Made by a program: the position numbers and the translations under genes. A DNA stretch of 64,000 bases, taken from the NCBI RefSeq assembly GCF_000308615.1, contig NZ_BAGB01000041.1, positions 372,001 through 436,000 of the forward strand, written 5' to 3'. The notes under the pieces are model-generated. The model did not search any database and was not told the origin of the DNA. It saw nothing but the letters and a program-made list of their open reading frames with translations. The DNA comes from Nocardia jiangxiensis NBRC 101359 (lineage in GTDB: Bacteria; Actinomycetota; Actinomycetes; Mycobacteriales; Mycobacteriaceae). This document shows, one piece after another, positions 57,622 to 64,000 of this stretch. Each line of letters begins with the position of its first letter. Positions within the stretch are counted from its first letter, which is position 1.

Positions 57622-59343
57622 TCAGAACAGGAAGTACCGCTGTGCCATGGGCAATTCGGTGGCGGGCTGTTCGGCCCAGACCTCGCCGTCGACGCGCACG
57701 GTGAAGGTGTCCGGATCGACCTCGATGCGGGGCATGGCATCGTTGTGCGGCAGATCCGCCTTGGTGCGCCGCCGGACGTTCGCCACCGGGACCAGTTTGC
57801 GGTTCACCCGCAACCGGTCGGCCAGGCCCGCCTCGATCGCCTGTTCGGAGACGAAATGCAGTGCGGTACCGGCGGTTACCGCGGGAGCCGCGCCGAACAT
57901 GGGCCGCGGCAGCACCGGCTGCGGGGTCGGGATGGAGGCGTTCGCATCGCCCATGGCCGCCCACGCGATCGCGCCGCCCTTGAGCACCGCATGCGGCCGG
58001 ACTCCGAAGAAGGCCGGTTCCCACAGCACCAGATCGGCCAGTTTGCCGACCTCGACCGAACCGATCTCGTGATCCAGGCCATGCGTGATCGCCGGGCAGA
58101 TGGTGTATTTCGCGATATACCGGCGCACCCGGTTGTTGTCCGCGGCGCCGTCGCCGGGCAGCGCGCCGCGCCGGCGCTTCATCATGTGCGCGGTCTGCCA
58201 GGTGCGCATGACGACCTCACCGATGCGGCCCATGGCCTGGGAATCGCTGCCGATCATGGAGATCGCGCCCAGATCGTGCAGCAGATCCTCCGCGGCGATG
58301 GTGGAGGGCCGGATCCGGCTCTCGGCGAAGGCCAGATCCTCCGGCACGGACGGATTCAGGTGATGGCACACCATGAGCATGTCCAGATGCTCGTCCAGGG
58401 TGTTGACCGTATGCGGCCGGGTCGGGTTGGTCGAACTGGGCATCACGTTGGGATGCGCTGCGACGGTGATGATGTCGGGCGCGTGCCCGCCGCCCGCGCC
58501 CTCGGTGTGATACGAGTGGATGGCCCGGCCCGCGATCGCGGCCAGCGTGTCCTCGACGAATCCGGCCTCGTTCAACGTATCCGAGTGCAGGGCGACCTGG
58601 ACGCCGGCCGCATCGGCGACGGTGAGACAGGCATCGATCGCCGCGGGCGTGGTGCCCCAGTCCTCGTGCAGCTTGAATCCGCCTGCGCCGCCGCGCAATT
58701 GCTCCCACATCGCCTCGTGGCGCACGGTATTGCCCTTGCCGAGCAGCAGGATGTTCACCGGCCACCCGTCGGTGGCCTCGAGCATCCGGCCCAGATGCCA
58801 CGCGCCTGGACTGACCGTGGTCGCCTTGCTGCCCTCGGCCGGGCCGGTGCCGCCGCCGACCATCGTGGTGATGCCGCCGCCGAGCGCCTCCTCGAGCAGC
58901 TGCGGGCAGATGAAGTGCACGTGGCAGTCGATCGCACCCGCGGTGAGGATGCGCCCGTTACCGGCAATGATCTCGGTACCGGCGCCGACCACCAGATCCG
59001 GGTGGACGCCGTCCATGGTGTCGGGATTGCCCGCCTTGCCGATGGCGCAGATGCGTCCGTCCCGAATACCGACGTCGGCCTTGATGATTCCCCAGTGGTC
59101 GACGATCACCGCACCGGTGATCACGGTGTCCGGGGTCCCCTCGGCGCGGGTGGCGCGGGCCTGGCCCATGGATTCGCGCAGCACCTTGCCGCCGCCGAAG
59201 ACGGCCTCGTCACCGGCGAGACCCGGTCCGCCGCAACGGTCCTCGGTGATCTCGATCAGCAGATCGGTGTCGGCCAGGCGAATCCGGTCGCCCACGGTGG
59301 GCCCGAACAGCTCCGCATAACGGGCACGGGACAATTCGACCAT
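57622..59343 (-). CDS. ureC: Urease alpha subunit
   Basis: 573 residues, full length. Bi-nickel site intact: H141 and H143 in 'GAIDCHVHF', the carbamylated K224 in 'GGFKLHEDWG', H253 and H279, and the flap Cys326 in 'MLMVCHHLN'. Hydrolyses urea to ammonia and carbamate. Overlaps ureB by one base (TGATG). After it the accessory genes expected next are displaced by about 4 kb. No deleterious change seen, so the enzyme should be functional if the accessory proteins are made. Confidence 0.97.
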   Translation of the reverse strand: MVELSRARYAELFGPTVGDRIRLADTDLLIEITEDRCGGPGLAGDEAVFGGGKVLRESMGQARATRAEGTPDTVITGAVIVDHWGIIKADVGIRDGRICAIGKAGNPDTMDGVHPDLVVGAGTEIIAGNGRILTAGAIDCHVHFICPQLLEEALGGGITTMVGGGTGPAEGSKATTVSPGAWHLGRMLEATDGWPVNILLLGKGNTVRHEAMWEQLRGGAGGFKLHEDWGTTPAAIDACLTVADAAGVQVALHSDTLNEAGFVEDTLAAIAGRAIHSYHTEGAGGGHAPDIITVAAHPNVMPSSTNPTRPHTVNTLDEHLDMLMVCHHLNPSVPEDLAFAESRIRPSTIAAEDLLHDLGAISMIGSDSQAMGRIGEVVMRTWQTAHMMKRRRGALPGDGAADNNRVRRYIAKYTICPAITHGLDHEIGSVEVGKLADLVLWEPAFFGVRPHAVLKGGAIAWAAMGDANASIPTPQPVLPRPMFGAAPAVTAGTALHFVSEQAIEAGLADRLRVNRKLVPVANVRRRTKADLPHNDAMPRIEVDPDTFTVRVDGEVWAEQPATELPMAQRYFLF

Positions 59344-59696
59344 CAGGCGTCCAGCTTTCCGGGTGCGTCGAGACCGATACCGTGCACCTCGCGCGAACCG
59401 CCGAGGGGAACCAGCGAAACCTGCTGTCCCAAACCGGGTTCGAAGCGCACCGCGGTGCCCGCGGGAATATCCAGGCGACGACCGTGCGCGGCCGTCCGAT
59501 CGAACCGCAGCGCGGAGTTGGCCTGCGGGAAGTGCACGTGCGAGCCGACCTGCACCGGCCGATCGCCGGTGTTGACCACCTCGAGTTCGACCCGGTCCGC
59601 ACCGGCGTTGATCTCGACGGGCGTTGTGCCGTACAGGAATTCGCCGGGTACCAGGCCCGTGGTGGCGCTCTCCCGCGCGGATTCGTCGTGCGTCAT
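59343..59696 (-). CDS. ureB: Urease beta subunit
   Basis: 117 residues. 'VPGEFLYGTTPVEINAGADRVELEVVNTGDRPVQVGSHVHFPQANSALRFDR' and 'GRRLDIPAGTAVRFEPGLGQQVSLVPLGGSREVHG' are diagnostic. An N-terminal Ser/Thr/Glu-rich extension of about 15 residues is present. Structural partner of UreA and UreC. Four bases after the ureA stop. Confidence 0.96.
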   Translation of the reverse strand: MTHDESARESATTGLVPGEFLYGTTPVEINAGADRVELEVVNTGDRPVQVGSHVHFPQANSALRFDRTAAHGRRLDIPAGTAVRFEPGLGQQVSLVPLGGSREVHGIGLDAPGKLDA

Positions 59697-59700
59697 GGGC

Positions 59701-60003
59701 TCAGCCGATCGGGTGGTGGACGGTGACGAGTTTGGTGCCGTCCGGGAACGTGGCCTCCACCTGTACGTCGGCGATCATCTCGGGAATGCCCTCCATGACG
59801 TCCTCGCGGGTGAGCACCGTGCGTCCCGAGGCCATCAGCTCGGCGACGGTGCGCCCGTCACGCGCGCCCTCGAGCACGTGGTCGCTGATGACCGCGATCG
59901 CCTCGGGGTGATTGAGCCGCAGCCCCCGCGCCCGACGACGCCGGGCCAACTCGGCCGCATAGCTGAGCATCAGTCGTTCCTGCTCGTGCGGCGACAATCG
60001 CAT
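59701..60003 (-). CDS. ureA: Urease gamma subunit
   Basis: 100 residues from ATG 60003, with the site GAGGAG seven bases upstream. 'MRLSPHEQERLMLSYAAELARRRRARGLRLNHPEAIAVISDHVLEGARDG' and 'VMEGIPEMIADVQVEATFPDGTKLVTVHHPI' are the full conserved UreA sequence. First structural gene of the urease operon; the promoter must lie between 60003 and 60095 or further upstream in the thioesterase gene. Confidence 0.97.
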   Translation of the reverse strand: MRLSPHEQERLMLSYAAELARRRRARGLRLNHPEAIAVISDHVLEGARDGRTVAELMASGRTVLTREDVMEGIPEMIADVQVEATFPDGTKLVTVHHPIG

Positions 60004-60094
60004 GCGGACTCCTCGGCGGATCTGTCGGTGTCGGACATTCTGGCACGGCGGCCCCACAATCGCGCGCCGGAGCAGCGCGCCCCGTACGCGCAGG

Positions 60095-60541
60095 TCAGTC
60101 CGCGACGGGCAGATTCTGCAGCCGGACCTGCCCCCGAGCGATCACCCGATCCTGTTCATCGGTGATCGCCACCTGCCACAGCTGCTGCAGGCGACCGCGG
60201 TGGATCGGCGTCGCGGTGCCGCGCAGCACACCCTCGCGGACCGCGCGCAGGAAATCGGTGTTGTTGTTCACTCCGACGACAGATCCGCGATCGCCGTACC
60301 AGACTCCGCCGCCCACGCTCGCGAGCGTCTCGATGACGGTGCAGTACACGCCGCCGTTGACGATGCCCGCGGGCTGATGCAGCTGTGGGGACACGACCCA
60401 CTCCCCGACCACTCGCTCGGCCGAGACCTCGGTGTACTTCAGACCGATCAGGTCGGAGAAGCTCCCTTCACTGAAACGGGTCATCTGCTCGGGAGTCAGA
60501 TCCGCCAGCGAGCGGATCTCGGACCGGTCGTTCTCTGTCAT
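60095..60541 (-). CDS. PaaI-type hotdog thioesterase
   Basis: 148 residues. Hotdog fold with the catalytic region 'LHQPAGIVNGGVYCTVIETLASVGG' (His, Gly-Gly and Glu of PaaI/EntH/DHNA-CoA thioesterases) and 'VGVNNNTDFLRAVREGVLRGTATPIHRGRLQQLWQVAITDEQDRVIARGQVRLQ'. Hydrolyses an acyl- or aryl-CoA. A C-terminal 'RLQNLP' end is typical. An IdeR-like box lies about 190 bp upstream (60729-60747), at the end of the preceding gene, so iron control is possible. 91 bp upstream of ureA. Confidence 0.88.
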   Translation of the reverse strand: MTENDRSEIRSLADLTPEQMTRFSEGSFSDLIGLKYTEVSAERVVGEWVVSPQLHQPAGIVNGGVYCTVIETLASVGGGVWYGDRGSVVGVNNNTDFLRAVREGVLRGTATPIHRGRLQQLWQVAITDEQDRVIARGQVRLQNLPVAD

Positions 60542-60628
60542 GCGAAAAACAGTTGCATACCCCAGCTAACGCCCGGCTCGCGGGTCGGACGAACGGGAAT
60601 CGGCGGTATTCCCATGCCGGAGACGAGA

Positions 60629-60662
60629 GCGGCGGGCCCGGCACGATGGCCGGACCCGCCGC
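60629..60662 (-). terminator. Hairpin after the iron-regulated gene
   Basis: GCGGCGGGCCCGGC (60629-60642) and GCCGGACCCGCCGC (60649-60662) pair over 14 bases with one mismatch, around a 6-base loop, about 80 bp downstream of the stop at 60740 on the minus strand. Confidence 0.55.
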
Positions 60663-60728
60663 GGCAACAGATCGGGGAGTCAACCGCAGCCCTCGGGACT
60701 CTCGCTCGATCCTGACGCCGGTTTCAGT

Positions 60729-60747
60729 GTAGGACAGGCTTACCTAA
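60729..60747. promoter_or_regulatory. IdeR/DmdR-like iron box at the 3' end of the iron-regulated gene
   Basis: The 19-mer GTAGGACAGGCTTACCTAA agrees at 15 of 19 positions with the IdeR consensus TTAGGTTAGGCTAACCTAA. It overlaps the stop codon of the gene ending at 60740 and lies upstream of the thioesterase gene, the only downstream reader on that strand. Confidence 0.55.
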
Positions 60748-61447
60748 CTAGGCAAGCCCGCCGCACCGGAAGGCCGCGTTCCTGCATCGCCGCCAGCAGA
60801 CCCTGGCCGCGTTCGGCGCCCAGCGTCGAGGAGGTACCCGCCAGATCCGGCACATACGTCGCCGCACCGACCACGCTCTCGGCCACCAGCGACCAGAACC
60901 GGCGCGGGGTCAGCCCCGAGCAGCGCCACAGGGCGACCTGCACGAGCGTCAGCGCGGTCGAACAGCGATGCGCGAGCCACACCTGCAGCGCCCGCTCGCA
61001 CGGCAGCACCACCACGCCCGGCTCCCCCGCCAGCCGATCACCCTCGACGACGCGAATCGTGGTGTCGGACAAGCCCGCCCAGTCGATGCCGCCGTCGTTG
61101 TCCGAATGCATCCACAGGTTCTCGAGGCCCGGATCCCAGGCACGCCCCTCGACCACCAGCAGTGCGACCACGCGGCCGACCACCGCGTGGATCAGCGCCG
61201 TCGCCACCACTTCAGCGGCGATGTCGGCATTGCTCATCTCGGCCGCGTGGCGGCGGTACATCAGGGCGATGCGCCCCTCGTCGAGACCGTCGGACAGCCG
61301 CCACCAGCGGCGTCGGCCGTGGTCGACCATCGCGGCGACGGCGTAGACACGCGGATGTTCCGGCTGCAGGGCCCGCAACCGCTGACAGGCATGCCCGAAT
61401 ACCGGCTCGCAGTGGCGCGGCGGACAGGCGGTGATCGGCTCGAACAT
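60740..61447 (-). CDS. Iron-regulated protein of unknown function, possibly a FhuF-like family member without Fe-S cysteines
   Basis: 235 residues from ATG 61447, GGAGG-like site (CGAAGGAGG) upstream. Mixed composition without signal peptide or membrane helix: 'AEMSNADIAAEVVATALIHAVVGRVVALLVVEGRAWDPGLENLWMHSDNDGGIDWAGL', 'WLAHRCSTALTLVQVALWRCSGLTPRRFWSLVAESVVGAATYVPDL'. Actinobacterial siderophore-reductase (FhuF-type) proteins look similar and end in a Cys-Cys...Cys-x-x-Cys [2Fe-2S] motif just after 'RR-x-C'; here the protein ends with R-R-A-C-L-V-R, one cysteine into that motif. The promoter carries an IdeR box. Ferric-siderophore handling is an inference. Confidence 0.6.
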   Translation of the reverse strand: MFEPITACPPRHCEPVFGHACQRLRALQPEHPRVYAVAAMVDHGRRRWWRLSDGLDEGRIALMYRRHAAEMSNADIAAEVVATALIHAVVGRVVALLVVEGRAWDPGLENLWMHSDNDGGIDWAGLSDTTIRVVEGDRLAGEPGVVVLPCERALQVWLAHRCSTALTLVQVALWRCSGLTPRRFWSLVAESVVGAATYVPDLAGTSSTLGAERGQGLLAAMQERGLPVRRACLVR

Positions 61448-61487
61448 TCGAACCTCCTTCGGGTAACAGTGCGGACCTGAACAAAAG

Positions 61488-61506
61488 ATAGGTTAGGCTT
61501 ACCAGG
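61488..61506. promoter_or_regulatory. IdeR-like iron box in the promoter of the iron-regulated gene
   Basis: ATAGGTTAGGCTTACCAGG agrees with the IdeR consensus at 14 of 19 positions, with 11 in a row (TAGGTTAGGCT). It lies 41 bp upstream of the ATG at 61447, the usual place for iron-dependent repression. Confidence 0.7.
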
Positions 61507-61593
61507 CTTCCTTGGGCAATGGATGGAATCAATCAGGAGTTATTCGTCGCACCGACCGGCCGTATGAAAAATCCCACAGAGTTACCGGCTGGT

Positions 61594-61610
61594 TACGACG
61601 ATATGTAGTA
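61594..61610. promoter_or_regulatory. BlaI-type operator upstream of the BlaI homologue
   Basis: TACGACG-ATA-TGTAGTA (61594-61610) fits the TACTACA-N3-TGTAGTA dyad of mycobacterial BlaI, with a perfect right half and five of seven matching in the left. It lies 35 bp upstream of the blaI-like start, so autoregulation is expected. Confidence 0.7.
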
Positions 61611-61644
61611 CGCATTTGCGTCGTTGTCTCCGTAAGCTTGTGGG

Positions 61645-62082
61645 ATGGCAGGTCTTGGTGAACTCGAGAAAGCGGTCATGGACCAGTTGTGGTCGGCCGA
61701 TCAACCGCAGACGGTCAGGCAGGTTCACGAGGCCCTCGCAGCGCATCGCGAACTCGCGTACACCACGGTGATGACGGTTCTGCAGCGGCTGGCGAAGAAG
61801 GATCTCGTCGTTCAGCAGCGCGACGACCGCGCCCACCGGTACGCCCCCGTGCACACCCGTGACGAGCTGGTCGCCAGCCTCATGGTCGATGCACTCCAGC
61901 AGGCGGACGAGGTCGGCAGCCGTCGCGCGGCCCTGGTGCACTTCGTCGAGCAGGTCGGAAACGACGGGGCTGCCGCTCTGCGCGAGGCACTCGCTAAGCT
62001 CGAAGCCACCGAGGCCGCACGCACCAAGTCCGACACCACGCGCAACGCGTCCGACGACAAGGGAGTCGCCCCGCCGCAGTAG
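61645..62082 (+). CDS. BlaI/MecI/CopY family repressor
   Basis: 145 residues. Winged helix 'LGELEKAVMDQLWSADQPQTVRQVHEALAAHRELAYTTVMTVLQRLAKKDLVVQQRDDRAHRYAPV', identical in layout to mycobacterial BlaI (Rv1846c). The C-terminal dimer helix carries the region cut by BlaR-type proteases in this family. The last 25 residues are Thr/Ser/Lys/Asp-rich. Likely regulates itself and the following protease, and in Mtb also beta-lactamase and ATP synthase genes. First gene of a short operon. Confidence 0.92.
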   Translation: MAGLGELEKAVMDQLWSADQPQTVRQVHEALAAHRELAYTTVMTVLQRLAKKDLVVQQRDDRAHRYAPVHTRDELVASLMVDALQQADEVGSRRAALVHFVEQVGNDGAAALREALAKLEATEAARTKSDTTRNASDDKGVAPPQ

Positions 62083-62145
62083 AGAACTGCGGCGCTCCCG
62101 ACGCCGCGATCTCGGGCCCTGGCCCCACAACGCAGTGAGCTGAGC

Positions 62146-63090
62146 ATGAACGCAACCGCGCCGGTATTCGCCGGTCTCGCTTTGCTTCTGGCGGGACCGG
62201 TCCCAGCCCTGCTCAGCCGAGCCTCGTGGCCGTACCGGACGCCACGGGCAGCCCTGGTGCTGTGGCAGGCCGTCGCCCTCGCCGCGGTGCTCAGCGCCTT
62301 CGGCTCCGGCCTGGCCATCGCCAGCCTGCTGCTGGTCCCGGGCCCCGACGGGCGGCCGACCACCTCACCCACCCGGGAGATCCACGCACTCGGCCTGCCG
62401 CTGTGGTCGGCCTATGTGATCGTCCTCGCGCTGACTCTGCTGGTCGGCGCACGCCTGATCTACATGGTGATCCGCGTCGGCATTCACACCCGACGCCGCC
62501 GGACCCGCCATCGCATCCTGGTCGACCTGCTCGATCAGGGCGGCGACATCAGCGGTCACCGCGCCGCGGACATCCGCGTGCTGGCCGCGGCCGAACCGAT
62601 CGCCTACTGCCTGCCCGGTCTGCGCCGCCGCGTCGTGCTGAGCCAAGGCACCTTCACCAGCCTGACCGAATCGGAGCTGACCGCGATCGTCAGCCACGAG
62701 CGTTCGCATCTGCGCGCCCGGCACGATCTGGTGCTCGAGGCGTTCACCGCCGCACACGAGGCGTTCCCCCGGTTCGTACGCAGCAAATCCGCGCTCGACT
62801 CGGTGAAACTGCTGATCGAACTGCTCGCCGACGATTCCGCGGTCAAGGTCACCGGCGCGACGCCGCTGGCCCGCGCGCTGGTGGCCTGCTCGAATTCGAC
62901 CGCGCCGCAGGGCGCGATGGCCGTGGGTGGGCCGACCACCCTCATCCGCATCCAGCGCCTGGCCGGTCCGCTCGGCGATCTGCGTATCGCTGTCGCGGCC
63001 TATCTCGCGGCCGCGGCCATCCTGGTGGTGCCGACCCTCGCGGTGGCGATTCCCTGGCTCGTCGAGCTGAAGCGCCTGTTCCGTGCCTGA
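62146..63090 (+). CDS. BlaR1-like M56 membrane metalloprotease without sensor domain
   Basis: 314 residues with four membrane segments (about 8-28, 36-64, 85-108 and 283-305). Zinc-protease motif H184-E-R-S-H188 in 'TAIVSHERSHLRARHDLVLEAF', with the distal Glu in 'LLIELLADDSAVK'. Matches Mtb Rv1845c (BlaR). The penicillin-binding sensor of staphylococcal BlaR1 is absent, so the activating signal is different or indirect. Expected to cut the upstream BlaI-like repressor. 63 bp after it; its 3' end overlaps the helicase gene by 8 bp. Confidence 0.9.
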   Translation: MNATAPVFAGLALLLAGPVPALLSRASWPYRTPRAALVLWQAVALAAVLSAFGSGLAIASLLLVPGPDGRPTTSPTREIHALGLPLWSAYVIVLALTLLVGARLIYMVIRVGIHTRRRRTRHRILVDLLDQGGDISGHRAADIRVLAAAEPIAYCLPGLRRRVVLSQGTFTSLTESELTAIVSHERSHLRARHDLVLEAFTAAHEAFPRFVRSKSALDSVKLLIELLADDSAVKVTGATPLARALVACSNSTAPQGAMAVGGPTTLIRIQRLAGPLGDLRIAVAAYLAAAAILVVPTLAVAIPWLVELKRLFRA

Positions 63091-64000
63091 ACCGGGCGTG
63101 GTTCGCGCGCCGCGGTTCGCCGATCTGGGCCTGCCGGTCCCGCTGGTTCAGGCGCTGCGCCGGGCCGGACTGGAGACCGCCTTCCCGATCCAGGCCGCGG
63201 CCGTCCCCGACATTCTCGCCGGACGCGACGTATTGGGCCGGGCCGCAACGGGATCGGGGAAGACCCTGGCCTTCGGCCTGCCCATGTTGGTGCGACTCAT
63301 CCGCGCTGCCTCGGCTCCCCGTCGACCCCGGGGCCTGGTCCTCGCACCGACCCGGGAACTCGCACTGCAGATCGAGACGGCATTGGACGAGTCCGCCCTC
63401 GCGCTCGGGCTGCGACTGGGTACCGCGGTCGGCGGCGTGCCGATCGCCCGCCAGGCGCAGCGGCTGGATCGCGGCGTGGACCTGCTGATCGCCACTCCCG
63501 GACGGCTCGCCGATCTGATCGCGCAGGGCGCGGCCGGACTCGACGCGATCCGGGTGGTCGCGGTGGACGAGGCCGATCACATGGCCCAGCTCGGTTTCCT
63601 CGACCAGATCACCGCCCTGTTGGATCTGCTGCCGGCGGACAGCCAGCATCTGCTGTTCTCGGCCACTCTCGACGATGCGGTGGACGTTCTGGTGCGGCGG
63701 TACCTGCGTGAGCCGGTACTGCACGCGGTCGACGCGACGCCTTCGGATGCCACGGGTGAGTTCTCGGATCTCGTTGCGCACCACGACAATACGGAATCAT
63801 CCGAACGTGCCGGTACCGGGACGAACGCATCCGCCCCGCCGGGCGAGGTCGGTTCGACCCCGGCCATCACCCATCATCTGCTGTATCTGCGCAAGGCCGA
63901 CAAACGCGCGGTGGTCGCCGAGATCGCTGCCCGCGAGGGCCGCACCCTGCTGTTCGTGCGCACCCAGTACGGCGCGGACAAACTGGCTCGCCGCCTGCGC
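63083..64000 (+). CDS. DEAD-box RNA helicase, 5' part only
   Basis: 306 codons from GTG 63083 to the window edge, still open. Motifs: Q-motif 'AFPIQAAAVPDIL', I 'LGRAATGSGKTLAF' (54-61), Ia 'LVLAPTRELALQIE', Ib 'LLIATPGRL', II 'VAVDEADHMAQLGF', III 'LLFSATLDDAV', and the start of the second domain 'GRTLLFVRTQYGADKLARRLR'. A 45-residue Ser/Thr/Glu/Ala-rich insert follows motif III (around 'DATGEFSDLVAHHDNTE'). Unwinds RNA duplexes in cold or stress, ribosome assembly or decay. The start overlaps the protease gene by 8 bp, suggesting coupling to the BlaI/BlaR control. Confidence 0.93.
   Translation, partial: MPEPGVVRAPRFADLGLPVPLVQALRRAGLETAFPIQAAAVPDILAGRDVLGRAATGSGKTLAFGLPMLVRLIRAASAPRRPRGLVLAPTRELALQIETALDESALALGLRLGTAVGGVPIARQAQRLDRGVDLLIATPGRLADLIAQGAAGLDAIRVVAVDEADHMAQLGFLDQITALLDLLPADSQHLLFSATLDDAVDVLVRRYLREPVLHAVDATPSDATGEFSDLVAHHDNTESSERAGTGTNASAPPGEVGSTPAITHHLLYLRKADKRAVVAEIAAREGRTLLFVRTQYGADKLARRLR

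Overview
This window is a gene-dense, very GC-rich chromosomal segment of a mycolic-acid actinomycete, most likely Nocardia or a close Nocardiaceae relative. The evidence is uniform high GC, many GTG starts, frequent ATGA/TGATG gene overlaps, IdeR-type iron boxes, a SigB/SigF-type promoter, a CYP136-like P450, NDH-2 and a Nocardia-style secreted Gly/Ala-rich protein. I found no tRNA, rRNA, CRISPR array, insertion sequence or phage gene.

Layout. 1-3.05 kb: a tightly packed operon with an FMN 2-hydroxy-acid oxidase (cut by the window start), a RidA deaminase, a SAM methyltransferase resembling the 2-oxo-acid C-methyltransferases, and an FAD-linked D-2-hydroxy-acid dehydrogenase; all may act on the 2-hydroxy/2-oxo/2-imino acid level. 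3-7.2 kb: a small membrane protein, a poorly coding stretch, a Tat-exported berberine-bridge-type flavoprotein and class I fumarase. 7.4-13.4 kb: a MarR regulator with a short coupled leader ORF, then a stressosome/partner-switching cluster (RsbR, RsbS, RsbT, RsbX-like phosphatase, a 24-codon coupling ORF, a five-domain phosphatase/kinase and a STAS antagonist) behind a perfect GTTT-N15-GGGTAT promoter. 13.4-19 kb: F420/LLM oxidoreductase, cyclodeaminase-family protein, L,D-transpeptidase, a FolD homologue lacking the catalytic lysine, a YdcF-like exported protein and a PrmC-like methyltransferase. 19-23.2 kb: a three-gene membrane-stress operon similar in content to Bacillus ydjGHI (SPFH-GYF protein, zinc-ribbon protein, membrane protein), rich in proline tracts. 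23.3-26.6 kb: SDR, succinate-semialdehyde dehydrogenase and a divergent TetR with tandem operators. 26.7-35.6 kb: recCBD. 36-42.2 kb: small ORF, serine hydrolase, P450/TetR pair, NDH-2 and a secreted protein.

42.3-50.3 kb: a carbohydrate module with a one-NBD ribose-type ABC importer, an acid-sugar dehydratase, a GntR regulator, a U32-like TIM-barrel protein, a zinc sugar dehydrogenase and an SMP-30 lactonase. Together these describe an oxidative route sugar -> lactone -> sugar acid -> 2-keto-3-deoxy acid. 50.3-51.3 kb: MarR plus PEBP. 51.4-60 kb: urease genes ureABC and ureFGD, on one strand but separated by about 4.1 kb holding an SDR, an MFS exporter, its TetR and an O-methyltransferase. 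60-61.5 kb: a thioesterase and an iron-regulated gene with IdeR boxes at both ends. 61.6-64 kb: a BlaI/BlaR-like pair with a BlaI box, translationally overlapped by a DEAD-box helicase that runs off the window.

The points I rank highest are the 2-oxo-acid methylation operon, the SPFH-GYF/proline-rich operon, the K56L FolD, the split urease locus, the double-ATGA 24-codon ORF inside the stressosome cluster, and the iron-regulated truncated FhuF-like gene.
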